Origin: Cohnella candidum
GTDB lineage: Bacteria > Bacillota > Bacilli > Paenibacillales > Paenibacillaceae
Direction of reading: 5' to 3'
Assembly (NCBI RefSeq): GCF_003713065.1
Contig: NZ_CP033433.1
Location: forward strand, 3,783,001 to 3,847,000
DNA: 64,000 nucleotides
The stretch's first letter is position 1. Each line of letters starts with the position of its first letter. Position numbers and translations under genes: made by a program. A model generated the notes under the pieces. The model had not been told where the DNA came from and made no database searches. It was given only the letters and a program-made list of their open reading frames with translations. Positions 25,236 through 33,077 of this stretch are shown here, in pieces.

Positions 25236-27623
25236 ATGACGGTCGTACGAAACAAGAAAAACCTCCCCGTATATCAATGGTTGGGACTCTCCTGGATCTC
25301 ATTGCTTCTTTTCTTTCTGCCCTACCAGGCAGGTCTTTACAATGCAAACGTCATCAGTTATGAAGACCCGCTGTACCAAGCCATGCTTTTAACATTTTCA
25401 TTGGCCTGTCTTTCGATCGTCTTTTTGTATTCTCGTTGGTCAATTAACAATTATAAGGCGATATTGTCGCTTTCATCACTCTTATTGCCTATTTGTTACT
25501 ACGTGAGTACCTTCTACGGCGCCTCAAAACATGGCTCGCAATTCGTTTTCTTAATGATCGCCATGTGTGTGTCGTTCTTCCTGTTAGCTCTCTATTTCGC
25601 GGACCGGGAACTCGCCCAAAAAATCCTTGCCGGGGCATTAGGAGCATCGGTATACGCCATTGTCATCTTCGGCCTGCTGAATATGTTCGGACAAGTATTT
25701 TCCAAAGATGCTCTTTGGTTTACTCAGGGCGAATACAGGCTTACGTCCGTATTCCAGTACTCGAATACCTATGCAGGTTTCTTGTCCGCCGCCTTCATGA
25801 TTTGTCTCTATTGGGTGATCTCTTCCCGAAAATGGTATTGGGTCCTTATCCACTCTCTCATGCTGATCCCGATCACGGTCTCCTTCCTGCTAACGTTTTC
25901 GCGTGGGGGCTTGGTTCTTATACCGTTCATGGTTCTGATTTATCTAATTTTCCTGAGGTTCCGAGCACAGGTCCTCTCAATCCTAGCAATGCTGTTTACT
26001 GCCTCCTTAACACTTGTGGTTATCGGAAAAATCACGACGTATTACAAACAAATCGCGGCCATCGTCCAACCACAGGATCAGAAGCCGGTGGACACGATCT
26101 CCATGTTCAGCACCCTGCCGCTTAAAGGCTGGTCGTTACTAATTGGAGCTTCGCTGTTCAACTTCATCCTCATATATGCCGTTCAACATTGGCTCATGCC
26201 ATGGATCGAGAAGCGTTCCCCTAATTTTACGCAAAAATCGTCTTGGTGGATTCCTGCTGCAACCATCGTTGTGGGCGGTTTGCTTGCCCTTCTCGTAAGT
26301 ACAAGCAATTCGATTACCAAACTCTTGCCGTCTGATCTTGCCGACCGCATCGAGAGTATTAACCTTCATCAACACAGCGTACTCGAACGCGGCACGTTTT
26401 ACTCGGACGCGTGGAAAATCGTGAAGGATCATCCGTTTGGCGGCGTCGGCGGTAACGGATGGACGGCTCTATACGAGAAGTACCAGAACAATCCATATAC
26501 TAGCACTCAAGTACACAGCTACCCCTTGCAGACGCTTGTGGAAGTCGGCTGGATCGGTTTCCTCCTTTTTGTAGCTTTCCTGGCGTTTGCTTACTTTCTG
26601 TATATCAGAAGCTATTTCCAAACGAAAGATGCTTTTTCCGGTCATTTTGTGTTCTTCATTTTCTCCGTTTCCTTGCTCATTCACAGCTTCATCGACTTCG
26701 ATATGAGCTTCGGGTATATCGGGATACTGTTCTTCGTATGCTTGGGAGGAATGCTGGCGCCTTTCACAGCTCAATTGAACATCGACAAATGGGAAACCTA
26801 CAACCTCGCTAAAACACGCCACCTCTTCCCGGTAGTCATAAGCATCATTTCACTTATACTCTTTATCTGGTCAGCCCGGGGATATATGGCGAACAACAAT
26901 TATAACAAAGCCATTGACATGGCGACGTCCCGGCAAGGAACCTTGGACGAGGTTATGGCTCCCTTAGACAAGGCTTTGAAACTGAGTTCTTCCAATCCGA
27001 CTTTCATTTATCGAAAAATCGACTGGTTGTCTCAAGGCTACGCACAAACTCAGGATAAAAACTACCTCGCCCAAATTAATGACCTATTCTCGCAAGCTGA
27101 AAAAGATGAGCCGTACGATAAGAAACTAATTAATGCCAAAATTGAATACTATAAATCCCTAAACGATACTCCGAACGAATTGAAGGCTCTTGATGAAGCA
27201 ATTCAAAAGTTTCAATGGGACATCGATTTCTATCAAAACGCCATCGTTCAGAACGCAATTGCTGGACAATCAGAACGCACTCTGGAGCTTTTTAATGAAG
27301 TACTGCATAAAATTGATCACCTCAAAACCTTACCGAAAGAACAAATGCAAGGACGGCCTTTCGATGTAACGCCTGCCATTCGCCAAGCAGTCGGAGCGGT
27401 ATATTACTCCAAAGCGGATTACAAAGCCGCAGAAGCGCTTCTAGAGCCTTTGAAGCAGGGAGATCTGAACGATCCAGCTACGCGTACCGGCATTCGCTAC
27501 TACCTTGCCTCTCTGCATGCTCTCGGGCAGAAGGACGATGCTCTGCAAGCCGCTCTGATCGGCGCGGATCCGAATGAGCAAGCCCAGATCGATGCATTAG
27601 ACCAACAAGCGAAGAATTCATAA
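25236..27623 (+). CDS. O-antigen ligase/polymerase (Wzy_C) family protein with TPR-like C-terminus
   Basis: A 795-residue protein transcribed divergently from the priming enzyme. About 12 membrane helices occupy residues 15-545; the conserved extracytoplasmic Wzy_C loop includes ERGTFYSDAWKIVKDHPFGG, VGGNGW and QVHSYPLQTLVEVGWIG. Residues about 560-795 are soluble and helical with repeated ALDKA/EALLEPL-like segments, resembling tetratricopeptide repeats. This combination is seen in WsfB, the oligosaccharyl:protein transferase proposed for S-layer glycosylation. ATG 25236 follows AAGGAC by 7-8 nt; TTG 25230 is a weaker choice. It most likely transfers finished glycan to the S-layer protein, or ligates or polymerises it. 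Confidence 0.82.
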   Translation: MTVVRNKKNLPVYQWLGLSWISLLLFFLPYQAGLYNANVISYEDPLYQAMLLTFSLACLSIVFLYSRWSINNYKAILSLSSLLLPICYYVSTFYGASKHGSQFVFLMIAMCVSFFLLALYFADRELAQKILAGALGASVYAIVIFGLLNMFGQVFSKDALWFTQGEYRLTSVFQYSNTYAGFLSAAFMICLYWVISSRKWYWVLIHSLMLIPITVSFLLTFSRGGLVLIPFMVLIYLIFLRFRAQVLSILAMLFTASLTLVVIGKITTYYKQIAAIVQPQDQKPVDTISMFSTLPLKGWSLLIGASLFNFILIYAVQHWLMPWIEKRSPNFTQKSSWWIPAATIVVGGLLALLVSTSNSITKLLPSDLADRIESINLHQHSVLERGTFYSDAWKIVKDHPFGGVGGNGWTALYEKYQNNPYTSTQVHSYPLQTLVEVGWIGFLLFVAFLAFAYFLYIRSYFQTKDAFSGHFVFFIFSVSLLIHSFIDFDMSFGYIGILFFVCLGGMLAPFTAQLNIDKWETYNLAKTRHLFPVVISIISLILFIWSARGYMANNNYNKAIDMATSRQGTLDEVMAPLDKALKLSSSNPTFIYRKIDWLSQGYAQTQDKNYLAQINDLFSQAEKDEPYDKKLINAKIEYYKSLNDTPNELKALDEAIQKFQWDIDFYQNAIVQNAIAGQSERTLELFNEVLHKIDHLKTLPKEQMQGRPFDVTPAIRQAVGAVYYSKADYKAAEALLEPLKQGDLNDPATRTGIRYYLASLHALGQKDDALQAALIGADPNEQAQIDALDQQAKNS

Positions 27624-27628
27624 ATTAA

Positions 27629-27667
27629 GCCGAGCCATTCCTTAAGGGATGGCTCGGCTCGTTCTTT
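27629..27667 (+). terminator. Rho-independent terminator after the ligase gene
   Basis: A 13-bp stem (GCCGAGCCATTCC with GGGATGGCTCGGC, one wobble pair), TTAA loop, then TCGTTCTTT. It starts 6 nt after the stop codon. Confidence 0.85.
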
Positions 27668-27678
27668 GGGGCATGCTT

Positions 27679-27687
27679 TGTTATAAT
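27679..27687 (+). promoter_or_regulatory. Extended -10 promoter of the O-acetylation pair
   Basis: TGTTATAAT, a perfect -10 box preceded by TGn, about 52 nt before the MBOAT start and just after the terminator tail. No good -35 hexamer is visible at the proper distance, as is common with extended -10 promoters. Confidence 0.5.
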
Positions 27688-27738
27688 AATGTCGTTTACT
27701 GAAAACGTCTTTTCACCATCTGGGCATGAGGTGTCACC

Positions 27739-29151
27739 ATGTTCTTTTATTCACCGAATTTCATGATCTTCTTTATAATACTGTTGATCCCCTACCTGCT
27801 CTTACGGAAACAGCGTGTCTGGCTGCTTGCCGCAGCCAACGCAATATTTTACGTGGCCCATCCGGAAGGCTTTCTGGTCCTGTTCTTCGTGATGGCCTTT
27901 CTGACCTTCGGGATCGTCCACACCATGCAGCTCTCGCGGTTCCGGTGGCTCTTCTGGATCGGCATCGTTCTGAATGTGCTCAATCTGGCATTCTTTAAAT
28001 ACACGCTTTTCGTCCTAGGCAATCTGGACATGCTCGGTCTGCATTTACCGCGCGCCGATGATTGGGCCGCTTCCATCGTCCTGCCGCTCGGCATTTCCTT
28101 CTATACATTCGAGTTCATCTCCTATCTCATCGACGTTCGGAGAGGTGACTCCAAACCAACGCGTTCTTTCGTTAAGTTTTGGGTGTTCGTCTCTATGTTC
28201 CCGCATCTTATCGCAGGGCCAATTATGCGCGGCGATGAGCTCTTCCCCCAGTTGGACGAGCTCTCCAAAAAGCGTATCACCTGGAGTGACATCCGATACG
28301 GCGTCTACCTGTTCGCGATCGGAATGGTTAAGAAAATCGTCATCGCCGACCAATTGTCCCCGATCGTCAAGGAGCTGTTCGATAAAGGTTCCGCCCTGAC
28401 AAGTACGGAGTCCTGGATGGCCGCCTACACGTTCAGTTTCTATATTTATAACGACTTCTCCGCCTATACGGATATGGCGATCGGTCTCGGTATTATGATG
28501 GGTGTACGCTTTGCCGACAACTTCAACTCCCCATACTTAAGCGCCAATCCAAGCGAATTCTGGCGACGATGGCATATGACACTGTCACGGTGGATCCGTG
28601 ACTATATTTACATAGGGCTTGGAGGTAATCGCAAAGGACAGCTGCGTCTCTATGCGAACCTTCTTATTGCCATGCTGATATCAGGTTTGTGGCACGGAGC
28701 GATGTGGACCTTTGTTATCTGGGGTGGGATTCACGGTCTGCTACAGGTCATTCACCGCTTGTCCTTTGAGTTGAACCGGTTCAGGTGGGTCGCCGTACTG
28801 AGGGACAGTGTTGTTTATCGTATTGTTGCCATATTCGTTTTCTTCCACATCGTGACTTGGACCTGGGTATTCTTCCATGCCCCCAGCCTCAGTATGGCTT
28901 GGGACATGACGGTCAAAATGCTTCGCGTCCACGCGGCTGACCTAATTCGCCATCCGACATTTCCACTTATCGTTGGGCTTTTCGCGGTCCACGTGGTCGA
29001 ATATGTGCTACGGAAAAACGAGGGCCGATTCGGCCGCATCTGGCACTTCGTACCTTTCCCATTGAGAAGCGCTGCTTACGCGTTGATTACTTTTACCCTG
29101 ATTTATTATCTGCAAGGGGGTAAATATGAGTTCATCTACTTCCAATTCTAA
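27739..29151 (+). CDS. MBOAT-family membrane O-acyltransferase (AlgI/DltB-like)
   Basis: A 470-residue protein with about 11 membrane helices. Family elements are PLGISFYTFEFISYLIDVRRG, FPHLIAGPIMR, DFSAYTDMAIGLG, NPSEFWRRWHMTLSRWIRDY and SGLWHGAMWTFVIWGGIHG with the conserved catalytic histidine. Such proteins carry acyl (usually acetyl) groups across the membrane for transfer to a polymer outside. ATG 27739 has GAGGTG upstream. The next gene overlaps its end and encodes the probable acetyl-accepting SGNH partner, as in AlgI/AlgJ, DltB/DltD and PatA/PatB pairs. Its place beside the glycan locus suggests O-acetylation of that glycan or of a cell-wall polymer. Confidence 0.9.
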   Translation: MFFYSPNFMIFFIILLIPYLLLRKQRVWLLAAANAIFYVAHPEGFLVLFFVMAFLTFGIVHTMQLSRFRWLFWIGIVLNVLNLAFFKYTLFVLGNLDMLGLHLPRADDWAASIVLPLGISFYTFEFISYLIDVRRGDSKPTRSFVKFWVFVSMFPHLIAGPIMRGDELFPQLDELSKKRITWSDIRYGVYLFAIGMVKKIVIADQLSPIVKELFDKGSALTSTESWMAAYTFSFYIYNDFSAYTDMAIGLGIMMGVRFADNFNSPYLSANPSEFWRRWHMTLSRWIRDYIYIGLGGNRKGQLRLYANLLIAMLISGLWHGAMWTFVIWGGIHGLLQVIHRLSFELNRFRWVAVLRDSVVYRIVAIFVFFHIVTWTWVFFHAPSLSMAWDMTVKMLRVHAADLIRHPTFPLIVGLFAVHVVEYVLRKNEGRFGRIWHFVPFPLRSAAYALITFTLIYYLQGGKYEFIYFQF

Positions 29152-30142
29152 AAGGACACGTGTACGCCAGAGAATCAGCTTGGGATTTTTGGGGTTTGTG
29201 CTGATCTACGTGTTTGCGGAAATCTTTCTCTTCAGAAACCTTGCTTTTTATGGCCACGAGTACCGTTCCTTCGTCGGTCAGTTTGCAGAGCTTGATGTGT
29301 CGTTTCAGCATGCGAATCCCTCTGCGATTGATACCGTGATCTTCGGGGATTCCCAGAGTAAGGACGCCTTGCGTCCTGATCTGCTTGCTGCGGCCTCAGG
29401 CCGTAATCCCGAGAGTATCTTTAACTTCAGCGTAAGCGGCGGCAAGGCTTATGAGATGTATCACAACTATCTTAAGTACGTGGATCGACTCCCTCATGTA
29501 AAGGAAGCCATCATCGTGATAAACGAGCATCAGATCAATTCGTACAATATGGCGAACGATCCGAAGTTCCGTTACTATGCCGGTTTAAAAGACAGAATTC
29601 GGATTATGAACAAAGACAACTATGGGGAGCTTGCATTGGGATGGGCTTCTAAGGCGATCGATTTGCGCGACATCTGGAGTAAAATGGTGAGGTCATACTT
29701 CAAAGGAACGTTACCTAAGCCTCTGGCTACTGTCTGGCAACCCGGCGGTCTACGTGCGGAAACCGAAGTCAAACAAGAAAATCTAACCGCTGCATATGCC
29801 GAAAAAACGGCCGATGGCTGGTTTCAAAATTACGACTTGAATGGTTTGCAAACGGAATCGCTCGAATCTTTGTTAAAGGAACTCCACTCTAAGGGCATAA
29901 AAATCGTGATTTTACAAATTCCTCGATCCGATTTATTTGAAGCCGTGATAAAGAAAAAGTATGCTAAACAGCAGCAGGCTTACTTCAATGAAATACAATA
30001 CCTGGCCACCGAGTATGATGCGGAGTTCCATGTGATGTCTAATCAAGGTCTAACACTTAAGGAATACTTCCGGGATACCAATCACCTCAGGCCCAAAGGT
30101 GCTAAAGTCGTGAGTCAACGAATAGCGGAACAGTGGCTATAG
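29126..30142 (+). CDS. SGNH-type partner of the MBOAT acyltransferase (AlgJ/AlgX/DltD-like)
   Basis: A 338-residue protein with one N-terminal signal-anchor helix (residues about 18-36) and an extracytoplasmic SGNH/GDSL-like domain. TVIFGDSQSKDALRPD holds the nucleophile serine, FNFSVSGGKAYEM the block II glycine, and DTNHLRPKGAKVV the Asp-x-x-His pair at the C-terminus. It probably takes acetyl from the MBOAT protein and transfers it to the glycan. ATG 29126 lies 26 nt inside the preceding gene, with AGGGGGT 5 nt before it, so the two are translationally coupled. The gene is followed by a bidirectional terminator. Confidence 0.82.
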   Translation: MSSSTSNSKRTRVRQRISLGFLGFVLIYVFAEIFLFRNLAFYGHEYRSFVGQFAELDVSFQHANPSAIDTVIFGDSQSKDALRPDLLAAASGRNPESIFNFSVSGGKAYEMYHNYLKYVDRLPHVKEAIIVINEHQINSYNMANDPKFRYYAGLKDRIRIMNKDNYGELALGWASKAIDLRDIWSKMVRSYFKGTLPKPLATVWQPGGLRAETEVKQENLTAAYAEKTADGWFQNYDLNGLQTESLESLLKELHSKGIKIVILQIPRSDLFEAVIKKKYAKQQQAYFNEIQYLATEYDAEFHVMSNQGLTLKEYFRDTNHLRPKGAKVVSQRIAEQWL

Positions 30143-30148
30143 CATACG

Positions 30149-30181
30149 AAAAAGATCGTGACCCGCTGTCACGATCTTTTT
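30149..30181 (+). terminator. Bidirectional terminator between convergent genes
   Basis: Perfect 14-bp inverted repeat AAAAAGATCGTGAC / GTCACGATCTTTTT with loop CCGCT. The A and T tracts on both flanks let it serve the SGNH gene on the plus strand and the 175-residue protein gene on the minus strand. Confidence 0.88.
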
Positions 30182-30204
30182 CAATCGGCAAAGCAATATC
30201 AATG

Positions 30205-30732
30205 CTACTTCAATTCATATCCACCGCGTACCAAAACGATTAACTCCGCCTTTGACTTCGGATCATGTTTAACACCGCGTCCATCCCTAGGGAAAAGAAT
30301 AAAATGGTTGTTGCCTACTCTCTTACCTGGAGCAATGTCAACTCCGTCCGTCATGTCGGACAGGCCGTTCGTATCGGTACTTACAGCGACTGCGGTACCG
30401 GCTCGCACAATCAGTTCACCGCCTGCTTTCACGATGATACTCTTACCCAGAGGTACCGTTACCACTTCGATAGGAGCCATCCCCGTTGCTGCGTCACCTG
30501 CATTCCCCGTGTTACCGCCATTTAGAGGTCCTAACTTGTCCAATTCAACTTTTACCAGTTCGGCGACTTTCTGATCCACATATCCCTTAGTTACAATTGG
30601 ATCGTCAGCCGTCCCAGGCGTGCTAGCCGTGTCAGCTTTAGCCGTAGAGTAGAATCCGATTGCACTTAGTAAAACAGCTGTTGCGATGATCCCCGTCCAC
30701 GTTCTCCACTTTCTCTGATTCTCCAATATCAT
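30205..30732 (-). CDS. Secreted or membrane-anchored protein of unknown function
   Basis: A 175-residue protein with a signal or anchor helix (residues about 12-31, ending YSTAKADTAST), a short linker, TKGYVDQKVAELVKVELDK (possible helical oligomerisation segment), a glycine/asparagine-rich spacer and a compact beta-type domain (PLGKSIIVKAGGELIVRAG to NNHFILFPRDGRG). No family function is recognised. ATG 30732 touches its GGGAGAG ribosome site, so TTG 30726, six bases later, may be the true start. A possible ECF-type promoter lies upstream. It sits between the glycan locus and the surface-protein genes, suggesting a cell-envelope role. Confidence 0.7.
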   Translation of the reverse strand: MILENQRKWRTWTGIIATAVLLSAIGFYSTAKADTASTPGTADDPIVTKGYVDQKVAELVKVELDKLGPLNGGNTGNAGDAATGMAPIEVVTVPLGKSIIVKAGGELIVRAGTAVAVSTDTNGLSDMTDGVDIAPGKRVGNNHFILFPRDGRGVKHDPKSKAELIVLVRGGYELK

Positions 30733-30760
30733 CTCTCCCGGTTCGACAATTTTACTATTG

Positions 30761-30792
30761 ATTAGATACGCAAGTTGCGAACCAAAAGTTGC
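30761..30792 (-). promoter_or_regulatory. Possible ECF-sigma promoter of the 175-residue protein gene
   Basis: Minus strand: GCAACTTTT (30784-30792) and CGTATCTAAT (30761-30770). Measured from AAC to CGT the spacing is 17 nt, in the range of ECF-sigma promoters (AAC element then CGT element), and equal to the spacing of the similar site before the 702-residue protein gene. Inference from motif shape only. Confidence 0.35.
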
Positions 30793-30814
30793 TCTTCAAA
30801 TTACCTATATAATC

Positions 30815-30847
30815 AAAAAAGGGGGCCTCGTTGAGATGAGGCACCCC
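30815..30847 (-). terminator. Terminator of the 702-residue surface protein gene
   Basis: Minus strand: stem GGGGTGCCTC with GAGGCCCCC (one unpaired T), loop of about 8 nt, then TTTTTT, 8 nt after the stop codon. Confidence 0.85.
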
Positions 30848-30854
30848 GCTCAAA

Positions 30855-32963
30855 TCATTTATCGCTGTTTTCGAACCAGTTTAGTTTCTTCGTAGCCAAC
30901 AGTCTCTTGTGACCATCAAAGATATCATAAACGTTAATTGTATAGTCGAACGAAGTAGACAGCTTATTCAGAACTCCCGGTTCAGACACGGTAATCTTAA
31001 GACCACTATTTCCGACTGACAATTTCGCCGCATCAGTTTCTCCGACGTCATTGAAATCATACTCTTTGATAGTAGAATACGTGCCGCTAGTTATTTCGAT
31101 TCCTAACTTATGTTTTTCTGGAATCACGCTATATTGAGAGTTTTCTTTGATGTCCGCGTTCAGTTCCAGATCAATCGAAGAAGAATCATATGTGCCGTAG
31201 ATTTTGCTTAGGGTAATTACATATGGATACAAAGAAATTTCTTTCAAGCTAGAAGCTACCGTCGCAATCGGCGTGTCATGCTGCAACTCCACCGCTCTTA
31301 CGAATGCGTCTGCAGCTGCATCCCCAGTAGTAAGTCCCGTTCCGGTCACACCTTGGCCAATCATTACTCTTAAAGCTTGTTTGCCATAAGCCTTTGGAAT
31401 CTCCGCTCTAAAAGCAAGCAGAGCTTCACCGCTTGGTCCCACCGTCGTCTTAACTTGTGAGATCTTCGCAGGGAATATTGCACCGTCTTGGGCTTCTACA
31501 AACCCTTCGAGCGTCGTTAAAGTTGAAGGACGCTTCTCATTGTTTCTCATGACAACTGAGCCATAGAACATATCCGTAGCCGTTCCTTCATAGATGTACG
31601 AATCCTTGATGATGACATCCGCTCTTTTGCCTACATCGGTAAGGGCATAAGCTTGATTTTTCGGAATGAGGGGAAGCTTCAGATCGGAAGCTTTTACTTT
31701 GAATACGGCGACGGATTTTCCTTGGGTCGTATCCGGTGTAGTTCCCGTATCCGTCGTTTTCGTTGTCGTCGATTCGATATTTTCTACGTTGAGTTGTACT
31801 TCCGAATACTCGTAGGTGTAAGGGATTTTTGCATATACTACTTGCTTGGATGTCTCTCCGGGTTTTAGTGTAATGATCTTATCCAATTGAACCAACTTCG
31901 TTGCATCTCTACCCATGTTGACGCCATCAACCGTGTAGTAGCCGGAGAGAACAGGTACAGATAATGATGTTTTACCAGGGTTCTTCACTTCAAATTCAGC
32001 TGCAAGAATATCCTGATCGTTCCAAGGAAGCCGCTGAATATCAACAAGCTTCACTTCGTACAAGCCGTACTTATTTCGGAATTGAATCGCCTTACCGGCA
32101 GAGTTCGAAGTTTGCGTAGCACCTTTTAATTGATAAGAAGCGATCGGAATATCTACTTTATTCGTTTGGTCGCTTAGTGCAACCACTAATTTCGAAGTTG
32201 TAACATTCGTGTTCGTCGAAGGAACTTCGGCCGTCAATTGAATGGTCTGTTTACCTTTGGCCTCAATCGAAACACTCGTTTGGCTTGATGTTAACTGATA
32301 GATGTTCCCGTTAGGTGTTTGTAAGTAGTACTTGATCGTGTCCGGAATGGTTAGTTTTCTTTGTCCGATGTTTTCGAGGTCGTAGTCGAGAGACACATTG
32401 TAATATCCGTCTCTCTCCGTGACATAAAGATCACCTGCGAGCGTGCTCACTTGAACTTTATCGAACGTCAATGTTTTCTTGGTGCCGCTTGCGGCAACAG
32501 TGGACGCAGCCTTACTCAGATCAATCGTACCAAGAACCGTTTCAAAGTTCGTTTGACTGAAGTTCCATTTGATAATTTGAATAGTCAATTGTTTGATCGT
32601 TGCTGATTTATCAATCTCAGCGAAATAGGTCTGCTCGACCGTTGAATTTGGTGCGACTTTCGTTTTGGATTTATCTTGATCAGATATCTTTACGCTATAC
32701 TTATCGCCATTCTTGTTCACGACTTTCAGCCAATAGTCGATGAGTTGCAAATCGCTCTTTCCACCGTTAAATATGCTCACTGTGACTCCAAGAACATTGC
32801 TGGAACCGCTGTTAATCAAATCAACTTGTTTGATGGTTATATTCGAACTTCCGCCAAGGGAAACCTTCGAAGGTTGTGTCGCAGCAAACGCAGATGAATA
32901 TGTAACCAACAAGATAATCGTGATTAACGCAAACAGTGCTCCCTTTCTGAATGCTACTCTCAT
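30855..32963 (-). CDS. Large secreted beta-rich protein of unknown function
   Basis: A 702-residue protein with a clear signal peptide (MRVAFRKGALFALITIILLV to SAFA-AT, residues 1-28). The mature part contains three or four successive units of about 110-130 residues that look like the same beta-sandwich type: GDKYSVKISDQDKSKTKVAP, NGNIYQLTSSQTSVSIEAKG, DGVNMGRDATKLVQLDKIIT and QDGAIFPAKISQVKTTVGPS each precede a turn into a similar strand pattern (LxxGxxxTxxxxAExP). This resembles extracellular Ig-like repeats. No SLH, LPXTG or catalytic motif is seen. ATG has GGGAGG about 8 nt upstream. Neighbouring S-layer genes suggest a wall-associated role. Confidence 0.75.
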   Translation of the reverse strand: MRVAFRKGALFALITIILLVTYSSAFAATQPSKVSLGGSSNITIKQVDLINSGSSNVLGVTVSIFNGGKSDLQLIDYWLKVVNKNGDKYSVKISDQDKSKTKVAPNSTVEQTYFAEIDKSATIKQLTIQIIKWNFSQTNFETVLGTIDLSKAASTVAASGTKKTLTFDKVQVSTLAGDLYVTERDGYYNVSLDYDLENIGQRKLTIPDTIKYYLQTPNGNIYQLTSSQTSVSIEAKGKQTIQLTAEVPSTNTNVTTSKLVVALSDQTNKVDIPIASYQLKGATQTSNSAGKAIQFRNKYGLYEVKLVDIQRLPWNDQDILAAEFEVKNPGKTSLSVPVLSGYYTVDGVNMGRDATKLVQLDKIITLKPGETSKQVVYAKIPYTYEYSEVQLNVENIESTTTKTTDTGTTPDTTQGKSVAVFKVKASDLKLPLIPKNQAYALTDVGKRADVIIKDSYIYEGTATDMFYGSVVMRNNEKRPSTLTTLEGFVEAQDGAIFPAKISQVKTTVGPSGEALLAFRAEIPKAYGKQALRVMIGQGVTGTGLTTGDAAADAFVRAVELQHDTPIATVASSLKEISLYPYVITLSKIYGTYDSSSIDLELNADIKENSQYSVIPEKHKLGIEITSGTYSTIKEYDFNDVGETDAAKLSVGNSGLKITVSEPGVLNKLSTSFDYTINVYDIFDGHKRLLATKKLNWFENSDK

Positions 32964-32993
32964 CGTCCATTTCCTCCCTTATGATCTATATAT

Positions 32994-33022
32994 TAAACGC
33001 TTCGGAAAGGGGGAAAGTTTCA
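32994..33022 (-). promoter_or_regulatory. Possible ECF-sigma promoter of the 702-residue protein gene
   Basis: Minus strand TGAAAC (33017-33022), 17 nt, CGTTTA (32994-32999), continuing into AATATA, 30 nt before the ATG. TGAAAC-N16/17-CGT is the pattern of envelope-stress ECF sigma factors of Bacillus. No SigA promoter is evident in the short gap after the upstream terminator. Confidence 0.45.
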
Positions 33023-33028
33023 AGTGCA

Positions 33029-33067
33029 CAAAAAAAAGAAACCGAGTTGCCTCGGTTTCTTTTTTTG
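33029..33067 (-). terminator. Strong terminator of the S-layer protein gene
   Basis: Perfect long inverted repeat with GAAACCGAG and CTCGGTTTC at its core, loop TTGC, flanked by long A and T tracts on both strands. It lies 11 nt after the S-layer stop codon. Confidence 0.9.
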
Positions 33068-33077
33068 TTAAAACAGA

